Below, piece after piece: positions 14,263 to 14,797 of a stretch of 14,797 nt of DNA. The translations under genes and the position numbers were made by a program. Numbering within the stretch: the stretch's first letter is position 1; each line of letters starts with the position of its first letter. The DNA comes from Bacteroidales bacterium (GTDB lineage Bacteria > Bacteroidota > Bacteroidia > Bacteroidales > WRGA01), in the NCBI GenBank assembly GCA_031279795.1, contig JAITHZ010000086.1:1-14797 (forward strand), written 5' to 3'. Under the pieces are notes generated by a model. The model was not told where the DNA came from, did no database searches, and saw only the letters and a program-made list of their open reading frames with translations.

Positions 14263-14797
14263 TCAACGGATAACCACTTTTTTAACTACTTGTTTATCAC
14301 CAATTCGGATTTCCAGCAAATACAATCCGCCAGGCACGTCGCTGACATTTATCGCGCTGGTATTGAATGCCGTTTTCAATAAAGAGCCTTGCAAACTGTA
14401 GAGCGACAGGGCGGTTATATTGTGGCTGTCGGGCGAAACAACACTGACAAGTCCACCTGCATGATAGATGAAAAGTGCATCGTCGGAGGCTGTGGTTGAA
14501 ATGCTGTTGGGTATATTAATCTTGCGATCGGTATAGACACGTACTTCGCCGGCTGCCAGCGACAACTGCATGTTGGTGCTGGTGACATTCAGTTCCTGAT
14601 CGGTCAGTAATTCATACCATGTACCTGTACTCGGGAAGTCGGCTGTAGTGGTGGTGTTCGTGGCACGAAAATTCCCAGCAACGAACATGTTCAAATCGTT
14701 GTGAGTAAGTTTGATTTTACGTCCGTTATCCCAGTGGCTTTCGTCAATGGACAAGGCAAAGTTTCCAGCAGTGAATGCTTCGGGGTACAGTTTACGC
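14263..14797 (-). CDS. C-terminal part of a type IX secreted protein, probably alpha-amylase family
   Basis: The reading frame is open to the window edge, so the 5' part is missing and 177 residues are visible. The last 75 or so form a type A sorting domain of the type IX (Por) secretion system: SLYSLQGSLLKTA, then the VSDVPGGLYLLEIRIGD strand pair and the basic end KKVVIR. Such domains direct cargo through the outer membrane and are removed or attached to lipid. The part before it (KLYPEAF, KLTHNDLNMFVAGNF, GTWYELLTDQELNV, LAAGEVRVYTDRKI) looks like the C-terminal beta-domain of GH13 alpha-amylase-type enzymes. That match is from memory of the family and the catalytic barrel lies outside the window, so the enzyme call is moderate while the sorting domain is firm. 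No start codon is visible: the frame continues upstream of a TTG at 14754. Confidence 0.85.
   Translation of the reverse strand, partial: RKLYPEAFTAGNFALSIDESHWDNGRKIKLTHNDLNMFVAGNFRATNTTTTADFPSTGTWYELLTDQELNVTSTNMQLSLAAGEVRVYTDRKINIPNSISTTASDDALFIYHAGGLVSVVSPDSHNITALSLYSLQGSLLKTAFNTSAINVSDVPGGLYLLEIRIGDKQVVKKVVIR

Overview
The window looks like chromosomal DNA of a member of the Bacteroidetes, most likely Bacteroidales (inference). Direct signs are a type IX secretion sorting domain, a TonB-dependent receptor with a carboxypeptidase-like N-terminal domain, a lipidated TamA-type protein (TamL), an AraC-type DNA-binding domain like the output domain of hybrid two-component systems, a TatA/TatC pair without TatB, no Shine-Dalgarno sequences that stand out, and several TAnnTTTG promoter boxes of the Bacteroidetes primary sigma factor type. 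I see no rRNA, tRNA, CRISPR array, insertion sequence or phage gene. Most of the window reads as ordinary housekeeping and envelope genes.

Layout. Positions 1-254 are non-coding and made of small palindromic repeats. On the minus strand follow tatC and tatA (255-1319), an apparent two-gene operon with a hexanucleotide tandem repeat directly before tatA. A 249-base divergent spacer with a 9-bp dyad and a promoter leads to a plus-strand run: a small membrane HExxH protein (DUF3267-like), a TonB-dependent receptor and an MltF-like lytic transglycosylase lipoprotein (1569-5977). A 307-base spacer then carries a pair of 17-base direct repeats and a good promoter before a short AraC-type regulator (6285-6668). 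radC follows with its own promoter (6850-7551).

The minus-strand pair tamL and an AI-2E/PerM-type permease (7629-11040) converges on radC. Divergent from tamL is a plus-strand pair: a MalY/PatB-type PLP enzyme and an NfsA-type nitroreductase (11121-13105). Next come an OmpA-type glycine-zipper lipoprotein (13300-13983) and, converging on it, the 3' end of a secreted type IX cargo protein that looks like the C-terminus of an alpha-amylase family enzyme (14263 to the window edge). The spacer between these last two is dense in inverted repeats and ends in a perfect 16-bp bidirectional terminator.

How the genes fit together. The shared theme is the cell envelope: Tat export, TonB-driven uptake, peptidoglycan cleavage, outer-membrane biogenesis, peptidoglycan anchoring and type IX secretion. 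I do not see a convincing new multi-gene system. The best leads are non-coding: the AraC-like tandem operator at 6136-6174, the hexamer tract at the tatA start, and the composite hairpin repeat at the left edge, in which two copies of a hairpin differ by a compensatory base pair.
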